A DNA stretch of 41,403 nt from Desulfovibrio sp. GTDB lineage: Bacteria; Desulfobacterota; Desulfovibrionia; Desulfovibrionales; Desulfovibrionaceae. A model generated the notes under the pieces. It was not told the DNA's origin, made no database searches, and saw only the letters and a list, made by a program, of their open reading frames with translations. Where the stretch lies: the NCBI GenBank assembly GCA_031260965.1, contig JAISKK010000157.1:1-41403 (forward strand), read 5' to 3'. Shown here one piece after another: positions 24,649 to 33,494 of this stretch. Position numbers and translations under genes: made by a program. The stretch's first letter is position 1. The number at the start of each line of letters is the position of its first letter.

Positions 24649-25794
24649 ATGAAACGCGCTCTTATAACCGGAGTGACCGGACAGGACGGTTCCTACCTCG
24701 CCGAGCTGCTGCTTGAAAAAGGCTATGAGGTGCACGGCATGATCCGCAACACCTCCCAGCCCACTACCGAACGCATCGATCATCTGCACCACGGCCTCTA
24801 TGCGCGCGATTCCCGTTTTTTCCTGCACTACGGAGACCTCGCAGACAGCGGGAATATTTTCAGCCTGATCGCAGAGCTTGGCCCGGACGAAATTTATAAC
24901 CTCGGCGCCCAGACCCATGTAGGGGTTTCTTTTGATCTGCCCGAGTACACCGCCAATATAGACGGGCTGGGTGCGCTGCGCCTGCTTGAGGCCATCCGGG
25001 TTCTGGGACTCAAAGATAAAACCCGCCTCTACCAGGCCTCGACCTCCGAACTTTTCGGTCTGGTCCGGGAAAGTCCCCAGAAGGAAAGCACCCCCTTCTA
25101 CCCCCGCAGCCCCTATGCTGTGGCCAAGCTCTACGCCTACTGGATTTGCGTGAATTATCGGGAGGCCTATGGAATTTACGCCTGCAACGGCATCCTCTTC
25201 AATCACGAATCACCCCGGCGCGGGGAAAATTTTGTCACCCGCAAAATCACGCGTTCCCTTGCCCGAATCGCCGCCGGCCTCTCGGACTGCCTGCGCCTCG
25301 GCAATCTCTCCGCCCTGCGCGACTGGGGACACACCCGCGATTACGTGCAGATGCAATGGCTCATGCTGCAACAGGAAAAAGCCGAGGACTTCGTAATCGC
25401 CACCGGACGCCAGCACACGGTTCGTTCCTTTGTGCAAGCGGCGGCGGCGGAGATCGGCGTAGTCCTGGAATGGGAGGGGGATGGAGAAAATGAACGGGGT
25501 GTGGCAAAAAGCGTTGACGCCAAACGCTTCGGACAGATCTGCGGGCGCGCGGATCTGCCCTGCTCCATCAGCCCCGGTCAAACCGTCGTGCGCGTGGACA
25601 AGGAACTTTTCCGCCCCGCCGAAGTCGAAACCCTGCTCGGCGATGCCGCAAAAGCCGCGCACAAGCTCGGCTGGAAGGCCGCTCTGACCCTTGAGGATTT
25701 GATCCGGGAAATGACGCGGGAGGACTGCCTGGGCGCCCTGCGCGATCTCACCCTTAAAGCGGCCGGGTTCAGAATCAGAAATCCCCTGGACTGA
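24649..25794 (+). CDS. gmd: GDP-mannose 4,6-dehydratase
   Basis: This cytoplasmic enzyme turns GDP-D-mannose into GDP-4-keto-6-deoxy-D-mannose, the precursor of GDP-fucose, rhamnose and perosamine in surface polysaccharides. It is 381 residues from ATG 24649. That start is chosen because AAAAGGA lies 8 bases upstream and the protein opens directly with the NADP-binding Rossmann motif [16 protein letters not shown]; an open frame reaching to 24409 is spurious. Other marks are the [12 protein letters not shown] loop, QASTSELFG and the catalytic YxxxK (Y156, K160 in [12 protein letters not shown]). [16 protein letters not shown] and [10 protein letters not shown] also match family signatures. 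It is monocistronic here, with no GDP-fucose synthase next to it. Confidence 0.95.
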   Translation: MKRALITGVTGQDGSYLAELLLEKGYEVHGMIRNTSQPTTERIDHLHHGLYARDSRFFLHYGDLADSGNIFSLIAELGPDEIYNLGAQTHVGVSFDLPEYTANIDGLGALRLLEAIRVLGLKDKTRLYQASTSELFGLVRESPQKESTPFYPRSPYAVAKLYAYWICVNYREAYGIYACNGILFNHESPRRGENFVTRKITRSLARIAAGLSDCLRLGNLSALRDWGHTRDYVQMQWLMLQQEKAEDFVIATGRQHTVRSFVQAAAAEIGVVLEWEGDGENERGVAKSVDAKRFGQICGRADLPCSISPGQTVVRVDKELFRPAEVETLLGDAAKAAHKLGWKAALTLEDLIREMTREDCLGALRDLTLKAAGFRIRNPLD

Positions 25795-25811
25795 TAGGGG
25801 CAACTACAGCA

Positions 25812-25867
25812 ATTTACGCTTGAGATTGCCGCCCGAGGGCGAAGTGAATTCGCCTTGCGGCAATCTC
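25812..25867. repeat. Dispersed hairpin repeat, copy 2
   Basis: The element starts ATTTACGCTTGAGATTG and contains GTGAATTCGCCTT, as in copy 1 (12107-12161). Outer arms GAGATTGCCGC (25822-25832) and GCGGCAATCTC (25857-25867) pair over 11 bp. The inner arms GGCGAA and TTCGCC form a second perfect stem around the loop GTGAA. Both copies follow the stop of a plus-strand gene by a few to a few tens of bases. The stem bases next to GAGATTG differ between copies but keep pairing. Confidence 0.75.
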
Positions 25868-25870
25868 GCG

Positions 25871-25895
25871 GCAAGGGTTGCTCGCAAACCCTTGC
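25871..25895 (+). terminator. Second hairpin between gmd and fliR
   Basis: GCAAGGGTT (25871-25879) and AACCCTTGC (25887-25895) form a 9-bp perfect stem immediately after the dispersed repeat. There is no T-run. It probably separates the gmd transcript from the flagellar operon, or belongs to a larger version of the repeat. Confidence 0.4.
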
Positions 25896-25957
25896 GCAGC
25901 TGATGGACATTCTCAATGTTAATCCGCTCTCAGGCGCGGATTTTGCAGGCGACGCTC

Positions 25958-26743
25958 ATGGATATCTTCGCATTTGACGTAGCCGCCCTGTCCAGCTTCC
26001 TGCTCACCCTGATGCGGGTAAGTCTGGTGCTCTTTCTCCTCCCTTTTTACGGGGGGGAATATATCCCGCCCCAGGTCAAGGCGGCTGTCTGCCTGGTTTT
26101 AACCATGGCCCTCTGGCCGCATGTTTCCTTTCCCGGTGAACTTTTCCCCGCGCATCCGGCCGGCATTCTCGTAATGATCATGCTGGAAGCCCTGCTCGGT
26201 CTCATCCTCGGACTGAGCGTAAATTTTATTTTTGCCGCCATCCAGACCGGGGGCGAAATTATGGGTTTTCAGATGGGTTTCACCATGGTCACCCTGGCGG
26301 ACCCCGCCTCCGGGGCCCAGGTAAGCATCGCCTCCCATCTTTTATTCATGGTCGCCCTGATCATATTTCTGGCCATGGACGGACACCTGCATCTGCTACG
26401 CGCCCTTGCGGATTCCTTTGCCTATATCCCTCCGGGGGGGCTTACTCTGGATCGGCTGACCGATGATTTTCTGGTCCTTTCCGGGACCATGTTCTCCCTG
26501 GCCGTCAAAATAGCGGCCCCGGTCATAGCCTCGCTCTTTACAGTGGAGCTGGCCCTGGCCCTCATGGGCCGGGCCGCGCCCCAGATGAACCTGCTCACCC
26601 TGGGCTTTCCTGCCAAGATAGCCGTCGGCTTTTTCTTCATCGGCATTTTGTTCGGCATTATGTCCATGCGCATGGAGGAACTGATCCTGGGTCTGGGCCC
26701 GATGTTTGACCGTATAATGAGCGCCGCGCGGGCGACCTTTTAA
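25958..26743 (+). CDS. fliR: Flagellar export gate protein FliR
   Basis: FliR is an integral membrane component of the flagellar type III export gate (FliPQR complex). From ATG 25958 it is 261 residues, the family length, and opens MDIFAFDVAALSSFLLTLMR, a typical FliR N terminus. It has about six hydrophobic helices and the segment GLSVNFIFAAIQTGGEIMGF, then QMGFTMVTLADP. An upstream in-frame ATG (25916) would add 14 residues that do not look like FliR. It is the first gene of a long flagellar run and sits 14 bases before flhB. fliP and fliQ are not in the window. Confidence 0.95.
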   Translation: MDIFAFDVAALSSFLLTLMRVSLVLFLLPFYGGEYIPPQVKAAVCLVLTMALWPHVSFPGELFPAHPAGILVMIMLEALLGLILGLSVNFIFAAIQTGGEIMGFQMGFTMVTLADPASGAQVSIASHLLFMVALIIFLAMDGHLHLLRALADSFAYIPPGGLTLDRLTDDFLVLSGTMFSLAVKIAAPVIASLFTVELALALMGRAAPQMNLLTLGFPAKIAVGFFFIGILFGIMSMRMEELILGLGPMFDRIMSAARATF

Positions 26744-26757
26744 GGGAAGGCGCAAAA

Positions 26758-27837
26758 ATGGCGCGTGATCCGTCAAAAACCGAAAATGCGACCCCCAAAC
26801 GCCGCAACAAGGCGCGCAGCGAGGGCAATGTCGCCAAATCCCAGGAAGTTGTCAAGGCCGTCTCCGTTCTGGCCGGACTTATCGGTCTGACTGTCTGCCT
26901 GCGTTACATGAACTCGGAACTCATGGGCATTTTCCGCCATTTTCTGAGCCAGGCCCCCTCCTACCGGGATATATCCGATGCCGGCGTTTACGAAATCGTC
27001 CTCTGGCTTTCCATTTCCCTGGCCAAAATCATCCTGCCCTGCATACTGCTGATCGGTCTTATGGTCTTTGTGTCTCTGCGCGTGCAGGTAGGCAAGCTCT
27101 GGACCACCAAGGTTTTCTCCTTCAAACTTGACCGCTTCAACCCCGTAAACGGTTTGAAACGCATGTTTTTCTCCCTCCAGACCCTGATCCGCATGGGCAA
27201 AAGCCTTTTGCAGGCCCTGTGCATCGGCCTCGCCCCCCTCTGGATAGTCAAGGCGGAGATGAAAAATTTCCCGACCCTCTACTATATGGATGCCACAGGC
27301 ATTGCCGTCTATATTCTGGAAATAAGCAGCCGCATGGTCATCTACGCCCTTGTCCCCATGATTCTCATCGCCGCTGTGGATTTTTTCTACACGCGCTGGG
27401 ACTATGCCCAGAATCTTAAAATGAGCAAGGACGAGGTCAAAGACGAGCGCAAACAGCAGGAGGGTGATGAAAAAATCAAGGCCGCCATCCGCCAGAAGAT
27501 GATGAAAATGTCCATGCGGCGCATGATCAAGGATGTCGCCAAGGCGGATGTGGTGATCACCAACCCGACCCATATAGCCGTGGCCCTGCGTTACAATCCC
27601 ATGGAGGCCCCGGCCCCGGTGGTTCTCGCCATGGGCGTGGACGCGGTGGCGGAAAAAATCAAGGAAGCGGCCCGGCAACACGGCGTCCCGATCCGGGAAA
27701 ACAAGACTCTGGCACGGGCTTTGTATAAGCAGACTGAGATTGGCGATTTGATCCCGGCGGAACTGTTCCAGGCAGTGGCTTTAATCCTGGCGCAAATCTG
27801 GAAAACAAAAAATCCGGGTAAAACCCCCAACCTCTGA
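26758..27837 (+). CDS. flhB: Flagellar export gate and specificity switch protein FlhB
   Basis: FlhB controls the order of substrates passing through the flagellar type III secretion gate. The 359-residue protein has the family N terminus (DPSKTENATPKRRNKARSEG), four membrane segments, and the cytoplasmic autocleavage domain with N269-P270-T271-H272, the exact position of the cleavage site in the well-studied enterobacterial protein. Cleavage between N and P switches export from hook to filament subunits. GGGAAGG precedes the start. It is tightly linked to fliR (14-base gap). A gap of 136 bases to flhA holds no gene. Confidence 0.97.
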   Translation: MARDPSKTENATPKRRNKARSEGNVAKSQEVVKAVSVLAGLIGLTVCLRYMNSELMGIFRHFLSQAPSYRDISDAGVYEIVLWLSISLAKIILPCILLIGLMVFVSLRVQVGKLWTTKVFSFKLDRFNPVNGLKRMFFSLQTLIRMGKSLLQALCIGLAPLWIVKAEMKNFPTLYYMDATGIAVYILEISSRMVIYALVPMILIAAVDFFYTRWDYAQNLKMSKDEVKDERKQQEGDEKIKAAIRQKMMKMSMRRMIKDVAKADVVITNPTHIAVALRYNPMEAPAPVVLAMGVDAVAEKIKEAARQHGVPIRENKTLARALYKQTEIGDLIPAELFQAVALILAQIWKTKNPGKTPNL

Positions 27838-27973
27838 TACAGGCTCGGACAAGACGGGTTTTTGCAAGTGACAAGTGTGATAAAACGAGGAATTACCCCG
27901 ACTTTTCCGGAAAAATAATTCGCAGGCGGCCGTCGTTGCTTTGACGGCGACAAACAAAAAAGGCGTCAGTATT

Positions 27974-30139
27974 ATGGCAGGCAAATCATTCGCACCGGCA
28001 ATAGACTATAAAAGGTTCGCCGCCCAGGGCGATCTGCTCCTCGCGGGCGGGGTGGTGGTGATCCTCATGGTCATGCTCATCCCCATGCCCACCATGATCC
28101 TGGATTTTATGCTCTGCCTCTCCATATCCCTGTCTCTGGTCGTGCTGGTCACCTCCATGTTCATGCTCTCGCCCCTGGAATTTTCCATTTTCCCCTCCCT
28201 GCTGCTGGTTACAACCCTGCTCCGCCTGGGCCTTAACGTGGCCTCGACCCGTCTTATTCTGCTCAACGGAGACAAGGGCACGGACGCGGCCGGCACCATC
28301 ATCCAGGCCTTTGGGGAATTTGTGGTCGGCGGCAGCTACATTATCGGCGCCGTCATTTTCATGATCCTCTTTATCCTGAACAAGATAGTCATAACATCCG
28401 GCACAACGCGCATCGCCGAAGTGGCGGCGCGTTTTACCCTGGACGCCATGCCCGGCAAACAGATGGCCATTGAGGCGGACCTGAATGCCGGATTGATCAA
28501 CGAAGAAGAGGCCACGGCCCAGCGCAAGTATATCCGCAAAGAAGCGGATTTTTACGGCGCCATGGACGGCGCGGGCAAATTCGTGCAGGGGGACGTGAAC
28601 GCGGGCCTGCTCATCACCTTTATCAACATCATAGGCGGTGTGCTGCTGGGCGCGCTGCAACGCGGCATGTCCTGGGAACAGGCCCTGCAAACCTACAGCC
28701 TGCTGACCATAGGCGACGGTCTGGTCGCCACCATTCCCTCGATCATCACCTCGACGGCGGCGGGTCTGATCGTCTCCCGCGCCGCCGCTGAAGCCAAGAT
28801 GGGCGAAGAATTCATCGGACAGCTCACTTACAATTCCCGGGCCATGAACATGGTGGCGGGAGTGCTTCTGCTCTTCGCGATAGTTCCGGGTATGCCCGCC
28901 ATCCCCTTCCTCGGCCTCTCCCTGACCCTCTTCCTGATTGCCAGGTTGGCCGGGCAGCAAAAAACCGCCGACGCCCTGGCCGGAGGAGGCAGCGTTGCCG
29001 CCAGAGGGATGAGCGGGGGGAAAGGAGCAAACAAGGCCCTGCCGCCGGGCGCAGGATCGGGCGCTGGTTCCGGCGGCGAGGCTTCCACGGACAGCCCGGA
29101 AGAAGTGCAGGCTCTCTTGCCCCTCGACACCCTGGAGCTTGAAGTCGGCTACGGGCTTGTGCCTCTGGTGGACGAGGGCCAGAACGGCAACCTGCTCTCG
29201 CGCATCCGCTCCATCCGCAGACAGTTCGCCCTGGACATGGGCGTCATTTTGCCCTCCCTGCATCTGCGCGACAATCTGCAATTAAAACCCGGCCAGTACA
29301 GTCTGCTCATCAAGGGCAACGAAGTGGCCTCCGCCGAGATCCTTGTGGATCATCTCCTGGCCATGGACCCGGGCAACGCCCGCCACAACATCCGGGGTAT
29401 TGAGACGCGTGAGCCGGCCTTCAACCTGCCCGCCCTGTGGATACCGGAATCCCGCAAGGACGAGGCCATGCTGGCCGGTTACACGGTAGTTGACCCCTCC
29501 TCGGTGATCGCCACCCATCTGACCGAGGTCTTCAGACGGCATCTGGCGGAATTTATCGGCCGCCAGGAAACCCAGGCCCTGCTTGACAATCTTGCCAAGA
29601 CGGCGCCCAAAGCGGTGGAAGAGCTTTGCCCCGGCGTCCTCTCTCTGGGAGTCGTGCAGAAAGTCCTGCAAAACCTGGTGCGCGAAAACGTCTCTGTGCG
29701 TGATCTGCTGACCATCGCGGAAACCCTGTCCGACCAGGGACATGGAACCAAAAATTCGGAAGTCCTCACGGAGTATGTGCGCGAGCGCCTGTCCCGCACC
29801 ATAGTCAAGCCTTACATGGACAGCAAGGGCGCGCTGCCGATCATCACCCTGGACGCCAAAGCCGAGCAGCTTGTGCAGGAGTCCCTGCGCCAAACGGAAA
29901 ACGGCGCTTACCTCGCGCTTTCTCCGGGCGTCGCGCAACGGCTTATGCAAAACATCAACAAGATCGTGGAAGGGGCGGTGAACACGGACGGGCAGCCCGT
30001 GGTTCTGGTTTCGCCGCTTACCCGTCCGCATCTCGCCCAGCTTGTCATGCGCTTCCTTCCCTCCGTGCCGGTTATCTCCCAAGCCGAAATACCGACGGAA
30101 ATACGCCTTGCCTCCATCGGTCTTGCGGGGATTGACTGA
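27974..30139 (+). CDS. flhA: Flagellar export apparatus protein FlhA
   Basis: FlhA is the large export-gate subunit that couples proton flow to substrate export. From ATG 27974 it has 721 residues. The N-terminal half has about eight membrane segments and the conserved FHIPEP-region pattern (GLNVASTRLIL, then GFVVGGSYIIG-like sequence, RIAEVAARFTLDAMPGKQMA and EADLNAGLINEEEA). The cytoplasmic half is a ring-forming chaperone- and substrate-docking domain. A Gly/Ala-rich linker (about 345-380) joins the two and is longer and lower in complexity than usual. A TTG at 27941 could extend the N terminus by 11 residues but lacks family support. The stop overlaps the flhF start by one base. Confidence 0.97.
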   Translation: MAGKSFAPAIDYKRFAAQGDLLLAGGVVVILMVMLIPMPTMILDFMLCLSISLSLVVLVTSMFMLSPLEFSIFPSLLLVTTLLRLGLNVASTRLILLNGDKGTDAAGTIIQAFGEFVVGGSYIIGAVIFMILFILNKIVITSGTTRIAEVAARFTLDAMPGKQMAIEADLNAGLINEEEATAQRKYIRKEADFYGAMDGAGKFVQGDVNAGLLITFINIIGGVLLGALQRGMSWEQALQTYSLLTIGDGLVATIPSIITSTAAGLIVSRAAAEAKMGEEFIGQLTYNSRAMNMVAGVLLLFAIVPGMPAIPFLGLSLTLFLIARLAGQQKTADALAGGGSVAARGMSGGKGANKALPPGAGSGAGSGGEASTDSPEEVQALLPLDTLELEVGYGLVPLVDEGQNGNLLSRIRSIRRQFALDMGVILPSLHLRDNLQLKPGQYSLLIKGNEVASAEILVDHLLAMDPGNARHNIRGIETREPAFNLPALWIPESRKDEAMLAGYTVVDPSSVIATHLTEVFRRHLAEFIGRQETQALLDNLAKTAPKAVEELCPGVLSLGVVQKVLQNLVRENVSVRDLLTIAETLSDQGHGTKNSEVLTEYVRERLSRTIVKPYMDSKGALPIITLDAKAEQLVQESLRQTENGAYLALSPGVAQRLMQNINKIVEGAVNTDGQPVVLVSPLTRPHLAQLVMRFLPSVPVISQAEIPTEIRLASIGLAGID

Positions 30140-31368
30140 TGCAGGTCAAAAGCTTCAGCGCGAAAAGCGCCAAAGAGGTGCTGTCCCAGATCAAGGAGGA
30201 GCTTGGTCCGGAGGCGGTCATTCTGGACAGCCAGGAGGAGGACGGGCTGATCACCATGACCGCCGCCCTGGAACGGGGAACAAAAGCCCCCGGCCCCAAA
30301 AGCCCCGGACAGACGGACGGACAAGGCGCGCAGGGCGGACCGGGCAAAGCAGGAGCGGAGGGAAAAAACGCCGGGGCCGCATCCCCGGCGCAGGACAGCC
30401 GAGCCGGACAGAGGACCCGGCCGCTCAACGCGGAGAGCACTTCGGCCCGTACGGTCTGGCCGGACGGCGAGGAGAGGGAGCCCATGCCCCCCGGCTGGCA
30501 ACGCTGGCATGAGGAATGGAGCAGCATCAAAAATCATCTTCTGGCCTTGATGAAACCCGCCATGCGCCTGGACGGACTGCCGCCGCGCCAGCGCGTGGCC
30601 ATAGAATTCTTGCAGCGCGAAGGCATGGAGGACACGGCTGCCCTGCATTTAAGCAGCATGTTGCAAAACGAACCCAACGCATCCATATTAAGCCCTCTGG
30701 GCCGCATAGTTCCCATGTCCCCCTGGGGCAGGGACAACTGGCGGCAGTCCATTCAGGTCATTGCCGGACCTTTCGGGGCAGGCAAGACTTCCGTAGCCAT
30801 CCGTCTGGCCCTGTCTCTGCGCAAAAGCGCGCCCGGCACCCGGATCTGTCTTTTGAACGCGGACTCCACGCGCGGCAACGGCCGCCTGCTTTTGCGCCAC
30901 TATTGCGAACTCTCGAACATAGCCTACAAAGAGGCGGCGACCACCCTAGATTTGGTGAGCGCCCTGAATCAGGCCCTGAATGAAGGCTTTGAGCGCGTGA
31001 TCGTGGATCTGCCGGGTCTGGCGCGCGGGCGCTATTTGAACTCCCTGCTCACGGACGCCGGGCTGGCAGGACTCACCGGGGTCGGGCCGGAAGGGTTGGC
31101 CGTGCATCTGGTTCTGCCCCCGCACTACGGGAGTCTGCAACTGGGGGGAATACTGGAACGCTACCGTACTCCGCATGCGGGCAGCATTATCTGGACCAAG
31201 CTGGACGAAGCGGAGCATTATGGACAGATAATAAATGTGGCTGTAGATACGGGGCTGCCCGTTTCCGCCCTCTCCTTTGGAGCGGGGCTGGGTAATTCTC
31301 TGGCCCCGGTGAAAGAAAACATGCTCTGGCGGCTGATTTTCAAGAGGGAACTGCCCCTTGGCCTCTGA
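30139..31368 (+). CDS. flhF: Flagellar biosynthesis GTPase FlhF (divergent)
   Basis: FlhF is an SRP-type GTPase that marks the pole where the flagellum is built. The 409-residue protein opens MQVKSFSAKSAKEVLSQIKE, the classic FlhF N terminus, followed by a low-complexity Pro/Gly/Ala basic region (about 50-120) and an NG domain. The P-loop is GPFGAGKTS (210-218) and the G4-like motif is TKLDEAEHYG. The usual DTYR motif is replaced by NADSTRGNG, and the DTAGR motif by DLPGLARGR. Those losses may alter GTP turnover. It overlaps flhA by one base and is followed by flhG, its natural regulator. Confidence 0.93.
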   Translation: MQVKSFSAKSAKEVLSQIKEELGPEAVILDSQEEDGLITMTAALERGTKAPGPKSPGQTDGQGAQGGPGKAGAEGKNAGAASPAQDSRAGQRTRPLNAESTSARTVWPDGEEREPMPPGWQRWHEEWSSIKNHLLALMKPAMRLDGLPPRQRVAIEFLQREGMEDTAALHLSSMLQNEPNASILSPLGRIVPMSPWGRDNWRQSIQVIAGPFGAGKTSVAIRLALSLRKSAPGTRICLLNADSTRGNGRLLLRHYCELSNIAYKEAATTLDLVSALNQALNEGFERVIVDLPGLARGRYLNSLLTDAGLAGLTGVGPEGLAVHLVLPPHYGSLQLGGILERYRTPHAGSIIWTKLDEAEHYGQIINVAVDTGLPVSALSFGAGLGNSLAPVKENMLWRLIFKRELPLGL

Positions 31369-31374
31369 ACCTGT

Positions 31375-31402
31375 TTGCTCTGCTTTTAAAAATGTATATA
31401 AT
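31375..31402 (+). promoter_or_regulatory. Possible internal promoter before flhG
   Basis: A perfect TATAAT (31397-31402) lies 16 bases after TTGCTC (31375-31380), within the 66-base AT-rich gap between flhF and flhG. It would give flhG, fliA and cheY a transcript independent of the export genes. The -35 is weak. Confidence 0.45.
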
Positions 31403-31434
31403 CATTTAAAATCGCATTGTTTTTGGAGCCACTT

Positions 31435-32250
31435 ATGAACACCGACCTGCCCCTGGTCATATCCGTCACCTCCGGTAAAGGCGGAGTAGGCAAGACGAAC
31501 ATTTCCGTCAATCTTGCCTGCCGTCTGGCCGCTGACGGCAAAAGAGCGGTGCTGCTGGATGCCGACCTCGGACTGGCCAACGTCGATGTCCTGCTCGGTC
31601 TGACCCCGGCGCACAATCTCTTCCACCTCTTCCACGAAGGGGCGAGTCTGGCCGATGTCCTTATGGACACGCCTTACGGCTTTAAAATATTGCCCGCCTC
31701 CTCCGGGGTAAGCGAGATGCTTTCCCTGTCCGCCGGGCAGAAGATCACCCTGCTTGAGGCTATGGACGAGCTTGAGGACAGTGTCGACTACCTGATAGTG
31801 GACACGGGCGCGGGCATCAACGAAAACGTCATGTACTTCAATCTTGCGGCCCAGGAAAGACTGGTGGTATTAACTCCGGAGCCGACCTCGCTGACCGACG
31901 CCTATGCCCTGATCAAGGTCATGCAGCAAAACCATGACGTCAACAGCTTCCGGGTGCTGGTGAATATGGCCGGGGATGAAAAGGCGGCCCAGGAGATTTT
32001 TCGCCGCCTCTACCGGGCCTGCGATCATTTTCTTTCCGGTATCGGTCTTGACTATGTGGGCATGATTCCGAGGGACATCGGAGTACGCAAAGCCGTGATC
32101 AACCAAAAACCCTTTTGCGCGCAGGAAAACGAGGGCCCGGCCGGCCGCGCCCTGACGGAAATAGCTAAAACCATACAAACCTGGGATGTTCCACATGCCC
32201 TCGACGGCAACATCAAATTCTTCTGGAAGCGCATCCTCTTCCGGCAGTAA
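31435..32250 (+). CDS. flhG: Flagellar number regulator FlhG (FleN/MinD-like ATPase)
   Basis: FlhG is a MinD/ParA-family ATPase that limits flagellar number and antagonises FlhF. It is 271 residues from ATG 31435, with GGAG 8 bases upstream; a TTG at 31417 would add six residues and is less likely. The deviant Walker A is GKGGVGKTN (14-22, signature Lys15). Walker A' is LLDADLGLANVDVLLG, and IVDTGAGI is the switch region with D replaced as usual for FlhG. The C terminus (IQTWDVPHALDGNIKFFWKR) is compatible with an amphipathic membrane-targeting helix. fliA starts inside its 3' end. Confidence 0.95.
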   Translation: MNTDLPLVISVTSGKGGVGKTNISVNLACRLAADGKRAVLLDADLGLANVDVLLGLTPAHNLFHLFHEGASLADVLMDTPYGFKILPASSGVSEMLSLSAGQKITLLEAMDELEDSVDYLIVDTGAGINENVMYFNLAAQERLVVLTPEPTSLTDAYALIKVMQQNHDVNSFRVLVNMAGDEKAAQEIFRRLYRACDHFLSGIGLDYVGMIPRDIGVRKAVINQKPFCAQENEGPAGRALTEIAKTIQTWDVPHALDGNIKFFWKRILFRQ

Positions 32251-33007
32251 CTCCGGGGAAGTATGGGTCCGCTTTGACGAAGGCGGACTTGCCTGGTCGG
32301 ACTGCACGGGAGCGCAACAGGAGAAAATAGTCAGGCACTTCGCCCCCAAAGTCAAATATCTGGCTTTGCGCCTGAAGTCACGTTTGCCGCGCAATGTGGA
32401 ACTGTCCGATCTGATCAGCTCCGGGACCTTGGGATTGATGGAATCTTTCGGCAAATTCCAGGCCGGTCTGGGCATCAAATTTGACACTTACGCGGAGAAC
32501 CGCATCCGCGGAGCCATGCTGGACGAATTGCGGCGCATGGACTGGTTTCCCCGTTCCCTGCGCAGGATCGTGCGTACTCTGGATGAGGCTGTCCACAAAC
32601 TGGAACGGGAAAGCGGGCTGACTCCCAGCGAAGAAGCCCTGGCCGGGGAGACCGGCCTCGGCATAGCCGAGGTGCGTGAAGGACTGGAGGCCCTGCACAA
32701 CCAGTTCACCGTTTCCCTGGAACTCATCCAGGAATCCATGACAAGTACGGAAAATTTTCTGAGTGACGAACCCTTTTCCTCCGCTTCGACCCATGAACTC
32801 ATAGACAGGATAGCCGAACTTATTGAACAATTGACAGCGCGGGAAAAGCTGGTATTGTCGCTCTATTATGCTGAAGAACTGAACATGCGTGAAACTGCGG
32901 AAGTCATGGGCATCACTGAGGGAAGGGTGTCACAGCTCCATGCCCAGGCCTTGACGCGCCTGCGCCGCGAATTTAATATGCGCTACGGAGAATTACTCAA
33001 TCCGTAA
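32195..33007 (+). CDS. fliA: Flagellar sigma factor FliA (sigma-28)
   Basis: This RNA polymerase sigma factor drives late flagellar and chemotaxis genes. From ATG 32195 (GGGA 8 bases upstream; ATG 32186 also possible) it has 270 residues. Region 2 contains DLISSGTLGLMESFGKF and KFDTYAENRIRGAMLDELR, the sigma-28 hallmark. Region 3 reads DEAVHKLERESGLTPSEEAL. Region 4 has LTAREKLVLSLYYAEELNMR followed by the DNA-recognition helix TEGRVSQLHAQAL. The first 20 residues are Ser/Gly-rich and unusual for the family. The gene overlaps the end of flhG by 56 bases in another frame, so translation is coupled. No anti-sigma factor FlgM is evident in the window. Confidence 0.96.
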   Translation: MPSTATSNSSGSASSSGSNSGEVWVRFDEGGLAWSDCTGAQQEKIVRHFAPKVKYLALRLKSRLPRNVELSDLISSGTLGLMESFGKFQAGLGIKFDTYAENRIRGAMLDELRRMDWFPRSLRRIVRTLDEAVHKLERESGLTPSEEALAGETGLGIAEVREGLEALHNQFTVSLELIQESMTSTENFLSDEPFSSASTHELIDRIAELIEQLTAREKLVLSLYYAEELNMRETAEVMGITEGRVSQLHAQALTRLRREFNMRYGELLNP

Positions 33008-33026
33008 CGACAAAGGAGAACAACAC

Positions 33027-33407
33027 ATGCCCTTTAATCCGAACATGCGAGTTCTTGTTGTGGATGACTTTTCCACCATGCGCCGCATTATAAAAAACAT
33101 TTTGCGCCAGCTCGGCTTTACGAATGTGGTTGAGGCCGACGATGGGACCAGCGCCTGGGACGTACTGAACAAGGACAGAATTGAATTCGTGATTTCCGAC
33201 TGGAATATGCCCCAGATGACGGGCATCGATCTCCTGCGCAAAGTGCGCTCCAGCGAGGAATTTGCGGATATGCCCTTCCTGATGGTCACGGCGGAAGCGC
33301 AGCAGGAAAACATCATTGAAGCCGTGCAGGCCAAGGTTTCCAACTATATAGTCAAACCCTTCACCCCTGACGTGCTGAAACAAAAAATAGACAAGATATT
33401 TCCTTAA
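33027..33407 (+). CDS. cheY: Chemotaxis response regulator CheY
   Basis: This is a single-domain response regulator of 126 residues that, when phosphorylated, binds the flagellar switch and changes rotation. The complete active site is present: D13 and D14, phospho-acceptor D58 in VISDWNMP, T88 in MVTAEA, Y107 and K110 in YIVKPF. AAAGGAG 8-9 bases before ATG 33027 is a strong ribosome site. It lies 19 bases after fliA, as in many polar-flagellated bacteria. The phosphodonor CheA is encoded elsewhere. Confidence 0.96.
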   Translation: MPFNPNMRVLVVDDFSTMRRIIKNILRQLGFTNVVEADDGTSAWDVLNKDRIEFVISDWNMPQMTGIDLLRKVRSSEEFADMPFLMVTAEAQQENIIEAVQAKVSNYIVKPFTPDVLKQKIDKIFP

Positions 33408-33494
33408 ATGACGCTTGCGGCGCTAACCTGTTCCCCCTTCTGCGCAGGGGCCGGATGACAGCGCGCCGACCCCGGCGCGGGAGAGTTCCCGTCT

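Noticed and set aside
25903..25977. 24-codon ORF overlapping the fliR start
   Set aside because: No Shine-Dalgarno, no hydrophobic or other recognisable character, and it lies in another frame of the fliR start region.
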